DNA from: Trichostrongylus colubriformis
Lineage: Eukaryota > Nematoda > Chromadorea > Rhabditida > Trichostrongylidae
Reading direction: 5' to 3'
NCBI GenBank assembly: GCA_963978905.1
Contig: OZ022256.1
Coordinates: forward strand, 32,327,426 to 32,391,425
Length of the DNA: 64,000 bases
How positions within the stretch are numbered: the stretch's first letter is position 1; every line of letters starts with the position of its first letter. The notes below the pieces were generated by a model. That model saw only the letters and a list, made by a program, of their open reading frames with translations. It was not told the DNA's origin and ran no database searches. The position numbers and the translations under genes were made by a program. Positions 63,725-64,000 of the stretch are shown in pieces.

Positions 63725-64000
63725 CTCGAGCTTTTTCTCTCCTGTCAGGAGAGGTTTCCAAAATTTTTCTGACCACGATAGAAATCGAGTCGGATCTTAA
63801 GAGTACCTCAAACTTGGGTAATTTAACCGACGCTGACTGCGGACAGCTGTGCGGAACAAGATAATGAAACATTTCTCGTTTATACTGCTAGGAGGGTTTT
63901 CCACATGATACTATGAGCCCATATGATACTATGGGGAATACCTTTCCTAGTAGGTTTGGCATGATACAAATCACCCAAAAACGTCCATTTACTCAGAGAC
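63725..64000. repeat. Diverged monomer at the right edge of the array
   Basis: The first 75 bp or so match ordinary monomers. From about 63,829 (CGACGCTGACTGCGG) the sequence is still alignable to the monomer but has scattered substitutions and small indels, about three-quarters identical by eye. Landmarks remain: CTGTGCGGAAC, GAAACATTTCTCGTTTA, CACATGATACTATGAGCCC, GATACTATGGGGAATAC. It has blocks A and B but a single C unit. The sharp rise in divergence is what satellite array edges show; the window ends before any unique DNA. Confidence 0.85.

Larger units (their letters stand above)
1..63828. repeat. Satellite DNA array, 410-458 bp monomers, head to tail
   Basis: Every stretch of the window up to about 63,828 is a copy of the same monomer in the same orientation. 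Each copy has one CTCGAG; I count 146, from 83 to 63725, with spacings of 410-458 bp (145 intervals, mean about 439). Shared landmarks in every copy are the region around TCAGGAGAGG, the CTGTGCGAA stretch, one or two GATACTAGGGGCCC units or their GACAC variant, TATCTCGTAGTT, and the GGGCCAATCGATCGATT region or close variants. Adjacent classes differ by small indels and a few substitutions. No insertion of foreign DNA or inversion was seen. This is satellite organisation; the genomic position (centromere, heterochromatin or other) is inference. I do not recognise the family. Confidence 0.97.

Noticed and set aside
1..63828. CRISPR array
   Set aside because: The repeat is 410-458 bp with no unique spacers; the copies abut directly.
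1..63828. Ribosomal DNA intergenic spacer subrepeats
   Set aside because: No rRNA sequence appears in 64 kb, and the array is far longer than usual spacer subrepeat blocks.
63829..64000. Unique flanking DNA or an inserted element at the right end
   Set aside because: The stretch still aligns with the monomer in order (CTGTGCG, GAAACATTT, CACATGATACTA, GATACTATGGGG), so it is a diverged monomer and not new sequence.
1..64000. Telomere repeats, integrons, prophage, plasmid or bacterial operons
   Set aside because: No short telomeric units, no coding sequence and no bacterial gene organisation anywhere in the window.

Overview
The window is one block of eukaryotic satellite DNA. From base 1 to about 63,800 it is a head-to-tail, single-orientation tandem array of 146 copies of a monomer 410-458 bp long (mean spacing about 439 bp). 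I measured spacing between the single CTCGAG (XhoI) site in each copy and use that site as the monomer start. I see no protein-coding gene, tRNA, rRNA, transposon, inversion or unique DNA inside the array. The short recurrent open frames on both strands (66-97 codons) are by-products of the repeat: monomer lengths are mostly not multiples of three, so no frame is kept from copy to copy. Tens of kilobases of satellite with higher-order structure point to a eukaryotic heterochromatic region (centromeric, pericentromeric, subtelomeric, sex- or B-chromosome). I do not recognise the family and cannot name the species.

Monomer anatomy (reference copy 4507-4963): CTCGAG, a T tract, a 17-bp hairpin (8-bp arms), an A4T5-7 tract, an optional 11-bp block (A), an optional 7-bp block (B) inside a GTCCCG/CGGGAC dyad, an optional 21-bp direct duplication (C) around GATACTAGGGGCCC, an optional 5-bp block (E), an optional 9-bp block (D), and a 12-bp palindrome AATCGATCGATT just before the next CTCGAG. 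A 3-bp deletion (F) breaks the hairpin in 11 copies. Presence or absence of these blocks explains almost all length classes: 457/458 = A+B+C+; 439 = A-B-C+; 455 = F-; 429/430 = A+B-C-; 418/419 = A-B-C-; 410/421 = also D-; 414/424 = also E-; 437 = A+B+C-. The string of lengths therefore works as a barcode for larger repeats.

Layout: 83-3631 octamer block (two 1,351-bp trimers plus 429 and 418); 3632-6686 mixed 418/457/419/429 run; 6687-10649 two copies of a 1,762-bp tetramer; 10650-11564 two full monomers; 11565-15113 octamer block copy 2, with a chimeric patch at its end; 15114-16466 transition; 16467-27733 and 27734-39001 an 11.27-kb, 26-monomer tandem duplication with matching barcodes; 39002-42091 tetramer relatives; 42092-45606 a block with an ancestral-looking configuration and its own 1,306-bp and 888-bp duplications; 45607-52301 and 52302-57215 a second large tandem duplication whose copies differ by one 1,351-bp trimer; 57216-58587 a 1,371-bp trimer duplication; 58588-63724 an edited third version of the 11.27-kb module lacking seven monomers; 63725-64000 a strongly diverged monomer that looks like the edge of the homogenised array.

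The parts do not form a pathway. The window records repeated unequal exchange and conversion-like patching at scales of 1, 2, 3, 4, 8, about 15 and 26 monomers. All coordinates and repeat relations were read by eye. Percent identities were not computed, and long near-identical copies carry a risk of assembly error.
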